A stretch of DNA of 64,000 nucleotides, from contig NZ_SUMD01000011.1 of NCBI RefSeq assembly GCF_005049235.1, forward strand, positions 120,487-184,486, written 5' to 3'. The notes beneath the pieces are model-generated. The model had not been told where the DNA came from, did no database searches, and was given only the letters and a program-made list of their open reading frames with translations. Positions 7,763 through 20,463 of the stretch are shown piece by piece; position 1 is the first letter of the stretch; each line of letters opens with the position of its first letter. Both the position numbers and the translations under genes were made by a program. The DNA comes from Rhodococcus oryzae (GTDB lineage: Bacteria > Actinomycetota > Actinomycetes > Mycobacteriales > Mycobacteriaceae).

Positions 7763-7857
7763 CCGCGGCCGATCCCCGGGCAGATAATTGACTGTCCGGT
7801 ATCGAGGGAGCTCCCAGGCGAGGTTCCCGGGCACCGGTCAACGGTGAGGAGACGGTC

Positions 7858-8835
7858 ATGGACACCGCGGTGCCGGACACCGGCGTCATCCAGAGTGCGG
7901 TCGATCTGGCGTGCCGCGCGCCGTCGGTGCACAACAGCCAGCCCTGGCGGTGGCGATACTCCGCGGGTCGGCTCGACCTGTTCAGCGAGCGCACCCGGCT
8001 CCTGCCCTCCGCCGATCCGTCGGGACGCCAGCTGCACATCAGCTGCGGCGCGGCGCTCCATCACGTCGAGGTCGCCCTCACCTCGCTGCGCTGGCGATCG
8101 GACATCGACCTCCTGCCGGAGCCCAGCCTTCCCCGGCTCGTCGCCGCCATCCACTGTCACCGGGACGCGACCCCGCGCTCACACGACTTCGACCTGGTCA
8201 CCGCCATCCGCCACCGCCGCACCGATCGCAGACCCTTCGGCCCACTCGCCGCGGAGGCGGGACCGGTCGGGCGGCTGGGCGATCAGGCGGGCAGGTTCGG
8301 CGTCACGCTGACGGTGCTCGCGCCCGAGGCGAGGACGACGCTGGCCGCGGCGACCGACGCCAGCTCCGCGGCCAGGCGGTACGACTCCGACTACCAGGCC
8401 GAACTGCACTGGTGGGCCGGGCACTCCCTCACCGGCGAGGGGATACCACCCGGTTCGCTGGCGACCACCGGCGAGAGCGCACATGTCCCGATCGGGCGAG
8501 CGTTCCCGCGTCCCGGCAGGCAGGAGTCGACGCCCGGGCCGGGCGTCGACGAGTCCACCGTGCTGATGCTGAGCACCGATTCCGACTCACCCGCCGCCTG
8601 GACGCGGTGCGGGCAGGCGCTGTCCGCGGTCCTGCTCGAGGCGACGTCGAGAGGGATCGCGACCTGCCCGCTGACTCACCTCACCGAGGTCGAAACGAGC
8701 CGGGACATGATCGCGGCGCTGGCGCCCGACGCCGGACTCCCCCAGGTCCTGCTCCGGATCGGCTCGGTCACCGGCTCGCCCCCGGCGGGGCGCACGCCGC
8801 GCCGATCGACCGCAGAGGTTCTCACCCTGCACTGA
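7858..8835 (+). CDS. Acg-family nitroreductase-like protein
   Basis: A 325-residue protein of the Acg family, a nitroreductase-fold group found in mycolate actinobacteria. Family marks are LACRAPSVHNSQPWRWR near the N-terminus, ADPSGRQLHISCGAALHH, and IRHRRTDRRPF. M. tuberculosis Acg (Rv2032) sequesters FMN and is strongly induced in hypoxia; catalysis is doubtful for the family. GAGGAG precedes the ATG. The upstream region carries a DosR-like box. It neighbours a TauD-type oxygenase but is not clearly in an operon with it. Confidence 0.88.
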   Translation: MDTAVPDTGVIQSAVDLACRAPSVHNSQPWRWRYSAGRLDLFSERTRLLPSADPSGRQLHISCGAALHHVEVALTSLRWRSDIDLLPEPSLPRLVAAIHCHRDATPRSHDFDLVTAIRHRRTDRRPFGPLAAEAGPVGRLGDQAGRFGVTLTVLAPEARTTLAAATDASSAARRYDSDYQAELHWWAGHSLTGEGIPPGSLATTGESAHVPIGRAFPRPGRQESTPGPGVDESTVLMLSTDSDSPAAWTRCGQALSAVLLEATSRGIATCPLTHLTEVETSRDMIAALAPDAGLPQVLLRIGSVTGSPPAGRTPRRSTAEVLTLH

Positions 8836-8860
8836 ACCGTCGACCGGCGGGCGCGAGCGC

Positions 8861-10093
8861 TCAGCCGAGCGCCTTGAGGACCCCCGCCGCCATCTCGGCC
8901 ACCTCGTCGTCGCTCATCACGAAGGACGGCGAGAACTGCATGGCGCCGACGCCCGCCGCGCGACCCGAGATGCCGTGCTCCCGAAGGGTCTTGACAAACG
9001 GCAACGCCTCCGCGGGATCCGTGAGCTGCACCGCCGCCACCGCACCGAGACCGCTGCGCACCTCCGCGACCCGCGGGTGCTCGGCCAGCGGCGACAGGTG
9101 CTCGTGCAGCGACCGCTCGAGCCGAGCGGACTCCTCGAGCAGGTTCTCCCGCTCGATGATGTCCAGGTTCGCCAGCGCCGCGGCTGCCGCGCCCGCGTGC
9201 CCGCCATAGGTGTACCCGTGCCGCCACCACACGCCGCCGGAGAAGAAGGGCTCGGCGACCCGGGGCGCGATGAATACCGCACCCATCGGGACGTATCCGG
9301 AGGTCAGTCCCTTCGCCGTGGTCACCATGTCCGGCTGCAGGTCGAAACGGGTCGAGGCGAACCACGAGCCGCCGATCCGGCCGAAGCCCGTGACCACCTC
9401 GTCGACGACGAACAGGATGTCGTGGTCACGGCAGATCTGCCGCACCTCGGCGAGGTAGCCCTCCGGCGGCAGGTAGATCCCGCCCGCGCCGATGATCGGC
9501 TCGACGAAGAAGGCCGCGATCGTGTCCGCGCCCTCCCGCTCGATGAGCTCGAGCAGGCTCTTGCCGTTGTCCCACTCGACCGTCCTGGCGTCCGGCATCA
9601 GCTCGCCGTAGCCTTCCCGGTTCACGGGGATGCCTGCCAGTGCGGTGCCCGCCACGTGCATGCCGTGGTACGCCTTCTGCCGCCCGACCACGATCCGCTT
9701 GTTCGGCTTGCCCATCTCGTGCCAGTAGCGCCTGGCCAGCTTGGCCGCGGTGTCAACCGAGTCGGAGCCGCCCGAGGTGAAGAAGATCTTGCTACCAGGC
9801 ACCGGCGCGATCGCGGACAGGCGCTCGGCGAGCGCGAACGTCGTCTCGGGCGCGAAATCGCCGAAGTTGGAGAAGTGCGCGATCGACCTGAGCTGCGTGG
9901 CGACCGCGTCCGCGATCTCGGCGCGACCGTGCCCGACGTTGGTGAACCAGAGGCCCGCCGTCGCGTCGAGGTAGCGGTTGCCCTTGTCGTCCCAGATGTA
10001 CGCGCCGTCGCCGCGGCTGACGACGAACGGACCGCCATCGCTCACCGCGCCCATGTCCGCGAATCCGTGCCACAGTGCCTGGGTGTTCGTCAC
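8861..10093 (-). CDS. Class III omega-aminotransferase
   Basis: A 410-residue PLP-dependent aminotransferase. GDGAYIWDDKGNRYLDATAG opens the fold, FFTSGGSDSVDTAAKLAR binds the cofactor phosphate, and VVDEVVTGFGR followed by TTAKGLTSGY (Lys near 261) supplies the Asp and Schiff-base Lys. Relatives transfer amino groups from diamines, beta-alanine or 4-aminobutyrate to pyruvate or 2-oxoglutarate; the donor is not known here. GTG at 10093 overlaps the stop of the Pr6Pr gene by four bases (GTGA), which fixes the start and indicates translational coupling. Confidence 0.92.
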   Translation of the reverse strand: MTNTQALWHGFADMGAVSDGGPFVVSRGDGAYIWDDKGNRYLDATAGLWFTNVGHGRAEIADAVATQLRSIAHFSNFGDFAPETTFALAERLSAIAPVPGSKIFFTSGGSDSVDTAAKLARRYWHEMGKPNKRIVVGRQKAYHGMHVAGTALAGIPVNREGYGELMPDARTVEWDNGKSLLELIEREGADTIAAFFVEPIIGAGGIYLPPEGYLAEVRQICRDHDILFVVDEVVTGFGRIGGSWFASTRFDLQPDMVTTAKGLTSGYVPMGAVFIAPRVAEPFFSGGVWWRHGYTYGGHAGAAAAALANLDIIERENLLEESARLERSLHEHLSPLAEHPRVAEVRSGLGAVAAVQLTDPAEALPFVKTLREHGISGRAAGVGAMQFSPSFVMSDDEVAEMAAGVLKALG

Positions 10094-10791
10094 GCCATCT
10101 CCTCGCTCTCGCCGGTGGCGATCCCTTCCGCCGCCATCCGGCGCTCGGTTCCACCGTATCGCCACCGCTGGGCGAGCCTGCCCGCGGCGTTGACCGCGAA
10201 CGACATCAGCACCATGGCCAACAGCAGCACCACCAGCCCGATGGACATCTGCAGGTAGCCCTGCACGCGGGGGTCGATGAACGGATACGGGTACCAATCC
10301 ACGATCGGGCCACGGACGAGTGTGTAGACGCCGTACACGACCGGGAACGTCAGCCAGGTCATCGACTGCCGGTCGGTGATCCGCATCCGCGGCGGGTTGA
10401 TCAGCCAGTCCAGGAAGATCGCGAGCGGCAGGATCTCGTGCAGGAGGACGTTGATCCATTTGTCCTGCAGCATCACATCGACGTTGGCGAGCAGGGCCGC
10501 GTAGATGATCCCTGTGATGACCATGTACACGGTGGTCGCGCCGCGAAAGAGCTGCCAGTTCCGCGACTGCGGGTCCGCGAACGCCCCGACGAGGAACACG
10601 ATCACCGTCAACACGTTGCTGAGGATGGTGAAGTAGCTGAAGTAGTTCGTGGTCGAGAACGTCTCGCTGTCGATGTTGCGCAGCGGAATCCAGACCAGCG
10701 CGAGGATCCCGAGACCGGCGAACACCAGCCGCAGCGCCCGCCAGATCGGATTCGTGTGTGGGTAGACCGGGGTCTCCGTGGCAGCAGTCAC
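10090..10791 (-). CDS. Pr6Pr-family multi-pass membrane protein
   Basis: A 233-residue protein with about six transmembrane segments. FSTTNYFSYFTILSNVLTV and INVLLHEILPLAIFLDWL match the Pr6Pr (FAR-17a/AIG1-like) family, thought to be membrane-bound hydrolases or transporters; its conserved His lies in LLHEILP. GTG at 10791 is chosen because the reading frame further upstream is antisense to hrpA. It is translationally coupled to the downstream aminotransferase. The function is unknown. Confidence 0.8.
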   Translation of the reverse strand: MTAATETPVYPHTNPIWRALRLVFAGLGILALVWIPLRNIDSETFSTTNYFSYFTILSNVLTVIVFLVGAFADPQSRNWQLFRGATTVYMVITGIIYAALLANVDVMLQDKWINVLLHEILPLAIFLDWLINPPRMRITDRQSMTWLTFPVVYGVYTLVRGPIVDWYPYPFIDPRVQGYLQMSIGLVVLLLAMVLMSFAVNAAGRLAQRWRYGGTERRMAAEGIATGESEEMA

Positions 10792-10849
10792 CCGCAGATG
10801 TTCGCACAGGGCAACAGCGGGCTGCGGTATTTGAGTGGCGGCCTTTCGA

Positions 10850-10855
10850 TAGGCT
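10850..10855 (+). promoter_or_regulatory. hrpA: Candidate -10 hexamer of hrpA
   Basis: TAGGCT ends nine bases before the hrpA ATG, giving a leaderless or nearly leaderless transcript. Confidence 0.45.
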
Positions 10856-10864
10856 GGTCCGAGC

Positions 10865-14773
<3,909 letters not shown>

Positions 14774-14776
14774 CGG

Positions 14777-15241
14777 TCAGTCGGTCGCGGATTCCTCGCG
14801 ATGCACGCGCAGGTCCTTGATCTCGCGCTCGAAATCCTCGGCGGAGCTGAAAGAGCGGTACACCGAGGCGAATCGCAGGTAGGCCACCTCGTCGAGGTCG
14901 CGGAGCGGGCCGAGGATCGCCAACCCGACCTCGTTGCTGGGGATCTCGGCCGATCCGGCCGCGCGCACGGCCTCCTCGACCTTCTGGGCGAGCTTGTAGA
15001 GCGCGTCCTCGTCCACCGCCCGGCCCTGGCAGGCCCGCCGAACGCCGCGGACCACTTTTTCGCGGCTGAACGGCTCGGTGACGCCGCTGCGCTTGACCAC
15101 CGAGAGCACCGCGGTCTCGACGGTGGTGAACCGCCGACCGCATTCCGGGCATGAACGCCGCCTGCGAATGGCGTTGCCCTCGTCGGCTTCACGAGAGTCG
15201 ACCACGCGTGAATCGGGATGCCTACAGAACGGGCAATGCAT
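14777..15241 (-). CDS. nrdR: NrdR, ribonucleotide reductase repressor
   Basis: A 154-residue repressor of ribonucleotide-reductase genes. The N-terminal zinc ribbon has MHCPFCRH and [11 protein letters not shown]; the ATP-cone domain spans about residues 46-136 with [19 protein letters not shown] precedes the ATG. It lies downstream of the LysM division-factor gene, in the same order as Rv2719c-Rv2718c. Zinc and ATP/dATP binding are established for the family. Confidence 0.97.
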   Translation of the reverse strand: MHCPFCRHPDSRVVDSREADEGNAIRRRRSCPECGRRFTTVETAVLSVVKRSGVTEPFSREKVVRGVRRACQGRAVDEDALYKLAQKVEEAVRAAGSAEIPSNEVGLAILGPLRDLDEVAYLRFASVYRSFSSAEDFEREIKDLRVHREESATD

Positions 15242-15349
15242 GGCGAATCCTTCGTCGGAACCGAGGAGCCCTGTACGACCACTGGATGTGGTGGGGCTGA
15301 CAGGGTTCGAGGATACCGCCGCCGGGCGCCCGAGGGCGCGCATCGGGGT

Positions 15350-15817
15350 TCAGTCCACCGGTCCGACGGGCACCACCAGCGATTGTCCCGTCTGCACCGA
15401 CGCTCCTGACATGGCGTTCAGGTCGAGAATCCGCGCCACGACCTGCTCGACACGACTCCCCGGTGCGACGCGCGAAGCGACGTCGCTGAGCGTCTCCCCG
15501 CCCTGCACCTGCACCACCGCGGTCTCGCCGAGGGCGAACGGCGGGTTCGACCGGGCCTGCGCGATCCCGAGCAGGCCGGCCACGGCGACCGCCGACAGCA
15601 GCATCCCCACGAGTAGCGCGCCGATTCCGCTCTCCCGCCCGCTCGTGCCGTGCACGGCCCTTGACACCGGCATCGGCGCCCGGCCGTATTCGACGAAGCC
15701 GTCCACCCGGCGTCGACGCGAGGCAACCTGTCGCGACCTGCCGCCGTTCGGGACCGTGTTCTTCGGGACCGCCCTGCTCGTGGGAACTGCCATGCTCATG
15801 GGGACTGCCATGCTCAT
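15350..15817 (-). CDS. LysM-domain SOS cell-division suppressor (ChiZ/DivS-like)
   Basis: A 155-residue protein: a basic, low-complexity N-terminal part, one transmembrane segment (about residues 67-87), and a C-terminal LysM domain with VQGGETLSDVASRVAPGS and TGQSLVVPVG. It occupies the position of Rv2719c (ChiZ) in M. tuberculosis and DivS in Corynebacterium, divergent from lexA, where it halts septation during DNA damage. GGAGG five bases before the ATG at 15817 fixes the start, although the first 18 residues are a repetitive MSMAVP stretch. A LexA box lies 49 bases upstream. Confidence 0.85.
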   Translation of the reverse strand: MSMAVPMSMAVPTSRAVPKNTVPNGGRSRQVASRRRRVDGFVEYGRAPMPVSRAVHGTSGRESGIGALLVGMLLSAVAVAGLLGIAQARSNPPFALGETAVVQVQGGETLSDVASRVAPGSRVEQVVARILDLNAMSGASVQTGQSLVVPVGPVD

Positions 15818-15865
15818 CGGAACCTCCGCCGGTGATCGTTTCGCTTCATTCGTTCACACGTTCGA

Positions 15866-15881
15866 GTGAACGCATGTTCGA
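15866..15881. promoter_or_regulatory. LexA box (SOS box), division-factor side
   Basis: GTGAACGCATGTTCGA matches the actinobacterial SOS box TCGAAC-N4-GTTCGA except for the first two bases. It is nearer the LysM gene start. Confidence 0.75.
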
Positions 15882-15928
15882 TTTCTACCACGGCGGTCCG
15901 ACAAAGTCTCGACTTGACGCGACACATC

Positions 15929-15944
15929 TCGAACAGATGTTTGA
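15929..15944. promoter_or_regulatory. lexA: LexA box (SOS box), lexA side
   Basis: TCGAACAGATGTTTGA matches the SOS consensus with one mismatch in the right half. A TAGATT hexamer at 15964-15969 could be the lexA -10 element, which would place this box across the promoter for autorepression. Confidence 0.8.
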
Positions 15945-16004
15945 AACATGCTGGAATCCGGTCTAGATTCGTGTCAGAACCCACATCGACACGGGAGGCC
16001 CTCC

Positions 16005-16736
16005 ATGAAGGACGACAGCTCCAACGACGGCTCGGCCGCCACCCCAGGCGGAACCGACCTCGCGGCGGGGCTCACGGATCGACAGCGCCGGGTGCTGGAG
16101 GTGATCCGCGCCTCGGTCAGCGAACGCGGCTACCCGCCGAGCATCCGCGAGATCGGCGACGCGGTCGGGCTCACGTCGACCTCGTCGGTCGCGCACCAGC
16201 TCCGCACGCTCGAACGCAAGGGCTTCCTGCGGCGCGATCCCAACCGTCCGCGCGCCGTGGACGTCCGCGGGCTGGACGACGGTGTTGCGGCCTCCGACAC
16301 CGAGGCCGGCTTCGAGAACGCGGCGCAGCCCGCGGGCGAGGGCACCGAGACCCAGCTGCCGAAGCCGACTTTCGTCCCCGTGCTCGGACGGATCGCAGCA
16401 GGCGGTCCGATTCTCGCCGAGGAGGCCGTCGAGGACGTGTTCCCCCTCCCCCGCGAGCTCGTCGGGCAGGGATCGTTGTTCCTGCTGAAGGTGGTCGGCG
16501 AATCGATGATCGAGGCGGCGATCTGCGACGGCGACTGGGTGGTCGTCCGGCAGCAGAGTGTGGCCGACAACGGCGACATCGTGGCCGCGATGATCGACGG
16601 CGAGGCGACCGTGAAGACGTTCAAGCGGACCAAGGGTGAGGTGTGGCTGATGCCGCACAACCCGCTGTTCGAACCGATTCCCGGGAACGATGCGGCCATT
16701 CTCGGCAAGGTCGTCACTGTGATGCGCAAGATCTGA
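16005..16736 (+). CDS. lexA: LexA, SOS repressor
   Basis: A 243-residue repressor of the SOS regulon. The N-terminal winged HTH has [27 protein letters not shown] and [17 protein letters not shown]. The self-cleavage site is the Ala-Gly bond of RIAAGG (about residue 130), with catalytic Ser in VGESMIE (about 167) and Lys in KTFKRTK (about 206). GGGAGG precedes the ATG; 19 codons of possible upstream extension overlap the promoter and are rejected. Two LexA boxes lie in the divergent region with the LysM gene. Confidence 0.97.
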   Translation: MKDDSSNDGSAATPGGTDLAAGLTDRQRRVLEVIRASVSERGYPPSIREIGDAVGLTSTSSVAHQLRTLERKGFLRRDPNRPRAVDVRGLDDGVAASDTEAGFENAAQPAGEGTETQLPKPTFVPVLGRIAAGGPILAEEAVEDVFPLPRELVGQGSLFLLKVVGESMIEAAICDGDWVVVRQQSVADNGDIVAAMIDGEATVKTFKRTKGEVWLMPHNPLFEPIPGNDAAILGKVVTVMRKI

Positions 16737-16762
16737 TCCGCCGCGGCCGAACCCCCGGTACG

Positions 16763-16805
16763 CACGAGAAAGGCCGCGGCACCAGGTGCCGCGGCCTTTC
16801 TCGTG
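16763..16805. terminator. Bidirectional terminator between lexA and acyl-CoA dehydrogenase
   Basis: Perfect arms beginning CACGAGAAAGGCCGCGG and ending CCGCGGCCTTTCTCGTG form a stem of about 21 base pairs with an almost absent loop, ten bases before the stop of the convergent gene. Confidence 0.85.
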
Positions 16806-16815
16806 TCCGGTTCGA

Positions 16816-17961
16816 TCAGGACAGGTTCAGTCCCCGACCGATGATCTCCTTCATGATCTCCGTGGTGCCGCCGTAGATGGTCTGCACGCGAGAGTCCATG
16901 TACGCCTTGGCGATTGGGTACTCGCGCATGTAGCCGTAACCGCCGTGCAGCTGCAGGCAGCGATCGATCAGCTTGACCTGCGCCTCTGTCGTCCACCACT
17001 TGGCCATCGCGGCCTCCTGGACGGTGAGCTTGCCTTCGTTGAGCTGCTCGATGAACTTGTCCACGAGGATCCGCACGGCGGTGGTCTCGGTGGCGAGCTC
17101 GGCAAGCACGAAGCGGGTGTTCTGGAAGCTGCCGATCGGCTTGCCGAACGCCTTGCGGTCGCGGACGTACTGCATCGTCATCTCGAGGCAGGATTCCATC
17201 GCGGCGGCAGCGACGACGGCGATCGACATGCGCTCCTGCGGGAGGTTCTGCATCAGGTAGATGAAGCCCATGCCCTCCTCGCCGAGGAGGTTGGCAGCGG
17301 GGACCCGCACGTCGGTGAAGCTGAGCTCGGCGGTGTCCTGCGCCTTGAGGCCGATCTTGTCCAGATTGCGACCGCGCTCGAAGCCCTCCATGCCGCGCTC
17401 GACGACGAGGAGCGAGAAGCCCTGAGCACCCTTGTCCGGGTCCGTGCACGCGACCACGACCACCAGGTCGGCGTTGATCCCGTTGGTGATGAAGGTCTTC
17501 GAGCCGTTGAGGACCCAGTGGTCGCCGTCGCGCACCGCGCGGGTCTTGATGTTCTGCAGGTCGCTGCCGGTTCCGGGCTCGGTCATCGCGATCGCGGTGA
17601 TGATCTCACCGGAACAGAAACCGGGCAGCCAGCGCTTCTTCTGCTCCTCGTTGGCCAGCTTGAGCAGGTACGGCGCCACCACGTCGTTGTGGAGCATGAA
17701 GCCGACGCCACTGAAACCACCGCGGGTGGTCTCCTCGGTGATGATGGCGTTGTAGCGGAAGTCCTCGACGCCGCCGCCGCCGTACTCCTCGGGCACGTCC
17801 ATGCCGAGGAAGCCCTGCTCGCCTGCCTTCTTCCAGACCTCACGGTCGACGATGTTCTGCTCTTCCCACTTGTCGTGGTTGGGAGCGACCTCCTGCTCGA
17901 GGAACTTCTGGTAGGACTCCCGGAAGAGAAGGTGCTCGGGCTCGAAAAGCGTGCGTTCCAT
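16816..17961 (-). CDS. Acyl-CoA dehydrogenase (FadE type)
   Basis: A 381-residue flavoprotein catalysing the first step of fatty-acid beta-oxidation. AIAMTEPGTGSDLQNI and WVLNGSKTFITNG bind FAD and substrate. LQLHGGYGYMREYP and QTIYGGTTEIMKEIIGR are the C-terminal signatures, with the catalytic Glu in TTEI. Chain-length specificity cannot be read from sequence. The ATG at 17961 has GGAG six bases upstream; the TTG immediately before it is not needed. The gene stands alone, bounded by a strong terminator. Confidence 0.95.
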   Translation of the reverse strand: MERTLFEPEHLLFRESYQKFLEQEVAPNHDKWEEQNIVDREVWKKAGEQGFLGMDVPEEYGGGGVEDFRYNAIITEETTRGGFSGVGFMLHNDVVAPYLLKLANEEQKKRWLPGFCSGEIITAIAMTEPGTGSDLQNIKTRAVRDGDHWVLNGSKTFITNGINADLVVVVACTDPDKGAQGFSLLVVERGMEGFERGRNLDKIGLKAQDTAELSFTDVRVPAANLLGEEGMGFIYLMQNLPQERMSIAVVAAAAMESCLEMTMQYVRDRKAFGKPIGSFQNTRFVLAELATETTAVRILVDKFIEQLNEGKLTVQEAAMAKWWTTEAQVKLIDRCLQLHGGYGYMREYPIAKAYMDSRVQTIYGGTTEIMKEIIGRGLNLS

Positions 17962-18082
17962 CAAGGCTCCTGTGTGTCGACGTAGCTGCCTGCCAGGCTA
18001 GGCGTCGTCCGACTCGGCGGTCGATGACCCTAGCGAGCGCAATCTGTGACCAACAGCGAATCCCGGACGCGGCGACGAGCGG

Positions 18083-19375
18083 TCACCGACGCAGCCGCGC
18101 CAACGCCCGCATCAGCGGGTACCCGACGAGGATCCCGACCGAGCCCCACGCGATGCCGCCGAGCTCAACCGAGCCGACCATCAGGGTGAGGTTTCCGATG
18201 CCTGCCACCAGCGCCGCGGCGACGACCGTGAGATTCACCGGATCGGTGAAATCGACCTTGGCCTCCATCCAGATCCGCACGCCGAGAATCCCGATGAGCC
18301 CGTAGAGCACCAGCGTGGCGCCGCCGATCACCCCGTCCGGCACGGTGAACACGAGGGCACCGAACTTCGGCGAGAACGCGAGCACGATCGCCGTCGCCGC
18401 CGCCACCCAATAGGCGGCCGTGGAGTACACCCTCGTCGCCGCCATCACGCCGATGTTCTCCGCGTACGTGGTGGTGCCCGAGCCACCGCCCGCGCCCGCG
18501 AGGGTGGTGGCGAGACCGTCCGCGAAGAGGGCGTCGCCCGCGACGTCGTCGAGCGACCGACCGGTCATCGCGGCGACCGCCTTGACGTGACCGACGTTCT
18601 CGGCGATCAACACGATCACCACCGGGAGCGCGAGCGCGATCGCCGACCATTGCAAGCTCGGCCCGCGCAGGTGCGGCAGGCCCACCCAGGCCGCCTCACG
18701 CAGGGCGTCCACCCGCTCGGTCGACAGGCCACCGGTCACCGCGGCGAACACCCACCCGATCACGACGCCGACGAGGATTCCCAGCCTGCCGAGCAGTCCC
18801 GGACCGGCGGCGGTGACCACCAGGATCGCGACGAGGGTGACGGCCGCGATCAGCGGCTGGGCCTGAAACGAACCGACCGCCGCAGGCGCCAGGTTCAATC
18901 CGATCAGCATGACCACGGCACCGGTCACCACCGGCGGCATCACGGCGTCGAGCACGCGGGCGCCCGCGAGCTTGACCACGATGCCGACCAGCATCAGCAC
19001 GACGCCGACGGCCAGCACCGCGCCGAGCTGCGCGGCGGGTCCGTCGGCCGCCGAGGCGGTGAGTGGAGCGATGAAGGCGAACGACGAACCGAGGTAACTC
19101 GGGATCCGGCCCCTGGTGATGACGAGGAACAGCACGGTGCCGATGCCCGAGAACAAGAGCGTGGTCGTCACCGGGAATCCGGTGATCGTCGGCACCAACA
19201 ATGTCGCGCCGAACATCGCGATCACGTGCTGCATTCCGATTCCGACCGTGCGGGGCCACGACAGCCGCTCGTCGGGTGCCACCACGGCACCGTCCGCGAT
19301 CTTCTTGCCGTCGCCGTGCATCTGCCAGCGGAATCGAGATCCGCCGGCGCCCGTCGTCATCTCCTGCTCAGTCAC
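18083..19375 (-). CDS. Nucleobase (uracil/xanthine) : cation symporter, NCS2 family
   Basis: A 430-residue inner-membrane permease with 12-14 hydrophobic segments. FGATLLVPTITGFPVTTTLL and SYLGSSFAFIAP are N-terminal family signatures; the transport motif is in ALPVVIVLIAENVGHVKAV, where Glu is the substrate-contacting residue, and TTTYAENIGVMAATRVYS completes the conserved core. It is likely a uracil or xanthine importer. GTG at 19375 is preferred because a TAGAAT hexamer lies eight bases upstream. An internal ATG at 19360 is possible. Confidence 0.9.
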   Translation of the reverse strand: MTEQEMTTGAGGSRFRWQMHGDGKKIADGAVVAPDERLSWPRTVGIGMQHVIAMFGATLLVPTITGFPVTTTLLFSGIGTVLFLVITRGRIPSYLGSSFAFIAPLTASAADGPAAQLGAVLAVGVVLMLVGIVVKLAGARVLDAVMPPVVTGAVVMLIGLNLAPAAVGSFQAQPLIAAVTLVAILVVTAAGPGLLGRLGILVGVVIGWVFAAVTGGLSTERVDALREAAWVGLPHLRGPSLQWSAIALALPVVIVLIAENVGHVKAVAAMTGRSLDDVAGDALFADGLATTLAGAGGGSGTTTYAENIGVMAATRVYSTAAYWVAAATAIVLAFSPKFGALVFTVPDGVIGGATLVLYGLIGILGVRIWMEAKVDFTDPVNLTVVAAALVAGIGNLTLMVGSVELGGIAWGSVGILVGYPLMRALARLRR

Positions 19376-19383
19376 GGGAGCCA

Positions 19384-19389
19384 ATTCTA
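19384..19389 (-). promoter_or_regulatory. Candidate -10 hexamer of leaderless permease gene
   Basis: TAGAAT on the minus strand ends eight bases before GTG 19375 and supports that start. Confidence 0.5.
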
Positions 19390-19509
19390 GGACGCGACAC
19401 CGCATTCGCGCCCACGTGGAGGAAACGGTGCGATCGATCGGCCCCTCGGCTAGCGTTACCGCCCATGAACGGGCCAGCTGGTCCGTGACTTCCGTTCCCG
19501 AGGAGTTCC

Positions 19510-20454
19510 ATGTCTATTCGTCCCACTTTGGGGAGTGTTGGCGAACATGAACTGCAGAACGAATTCGGCACCACAGAACGTGCCGAGCGGTTCTATTCCG
19601 ATCAGATGCTCAATCACCTGAACCCGACAATGATCGAGTTCATTGCACGGCAGGAAATGGCGTTCGTCGCGACCGCCGATGCACATGGCGAATGCGATTC
19701 CACATTCCGGGCGGGTGAACCGGGCTTCATCCACGTCATCGACCCGCGGACCGTCGCATATCCGGAGTATCGCGGCAACGGGGTTATGGCCAGCCTCGGC
19801 AACATCAGGGAGAACCCTCATGTCGGGATCCTGATGATGGATTTCGTCCGCGACCTGATCGGTCTTCACGTCAACGGCTCGGCCCGCATCGTCGAGGACG
19901 TCGACCTACGGACCCAGCTGGCCGACCTGCCCGATACACACGCCAACGGCCGCACACCCGAACGCTGGGTGGTCGTGGATGTCGAAGAGGCATACATTCA
20001 CTGCCGCAAGCACATTCCACGGATGGCGCCCGTCGACCGAGATCGGTCCTGGGGCACCGATGACGTGCGCCGGAAGGGTGGCGACTACTTCGACGCGAAG
20101 GGCACACCGCACGAACTGCCGGAGCCGGTCGCGCCGGCCGCGGAAATCCCGGTGGTGCCCGCCAAGGCGCCCGCTCGGAAGCGGACCGCGAAGAAGGCGG
20201 CCACCGGAAAGACCCCGGCCATCAAAACTCCGGCTGCCAAAACTCCGGCCACCGAGACTCCCACCAGGAAAACACCGGCGGCCAAGACACCAGCCAAGAA
20301 GGCACCCGCACGAAAGGCCGCTCCGCGAAAGGCGGTCGCCGCGACAGCGGCCACCTCACGCACCCCGGTAAAGAAGAGCGTCACTCAGAAGACCACTGCC
20401 GCACGCATTCCGGCCAAGCGGGCGGGCGCTTCGGAGCCGACCGTCGAGGAGTGA
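19510..20454 (+). CDS. PNPOx-like flavoprotein with histone-H1-like Lys/Ala/Pro tail
   Basis: A 314-residue two-part protein. Residues about 18-185 form a pyridoxamine-phosphate-oxidase-like split barrel with NPTMIEFIARQEMAFVATAD, RGNGVMASLGNIRENPHVG, FVRDLIGLHVNGSARIV and AYIHCRKHIPR. From about residue 205 onwards comes a disordered basic tail of repeated KTPA, AKTP and KKAP units, like histone H1 or actinobacterial nucleoid proteins, ending in acidic VEE. GAGGAG precedes the ATG. Codon use in the core is somewhat less GC-rich than its neighbours. The tail suggests DNA or RNA binding; this is inference. A tail-less paralogue lies at 49888. Confidence 0.85.
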   Translation: MSIRPTLGSVGEHELQNEFGTTERAERFYSDQMLNHLNPTMIEFIARQEMAFVATADAHGECDSTFRAGEPGFIHVIDPRTVAYPEYRGNGVMASLGNIRENPHVGILMMDFVRDLIGLHVNGSARIVEDVDLRTQLADLPDTHANGRTPERWVVVDVEEAYIHCRKHIPRMAPVDRDRSWGTDDVRRKGGDYFDAKGTPHELPEPVAPAAEIPVVPAKAPARKRTAKKAATGKTPAIKTPAAKTPATETPTRKTPAAKTPAKKAPARKAAPRKAVAATAATSRTPVKKSVTQKTTAARIPAKRAGASEPTVEE

Positions 20455-20463
20455 CCGGAGGAT

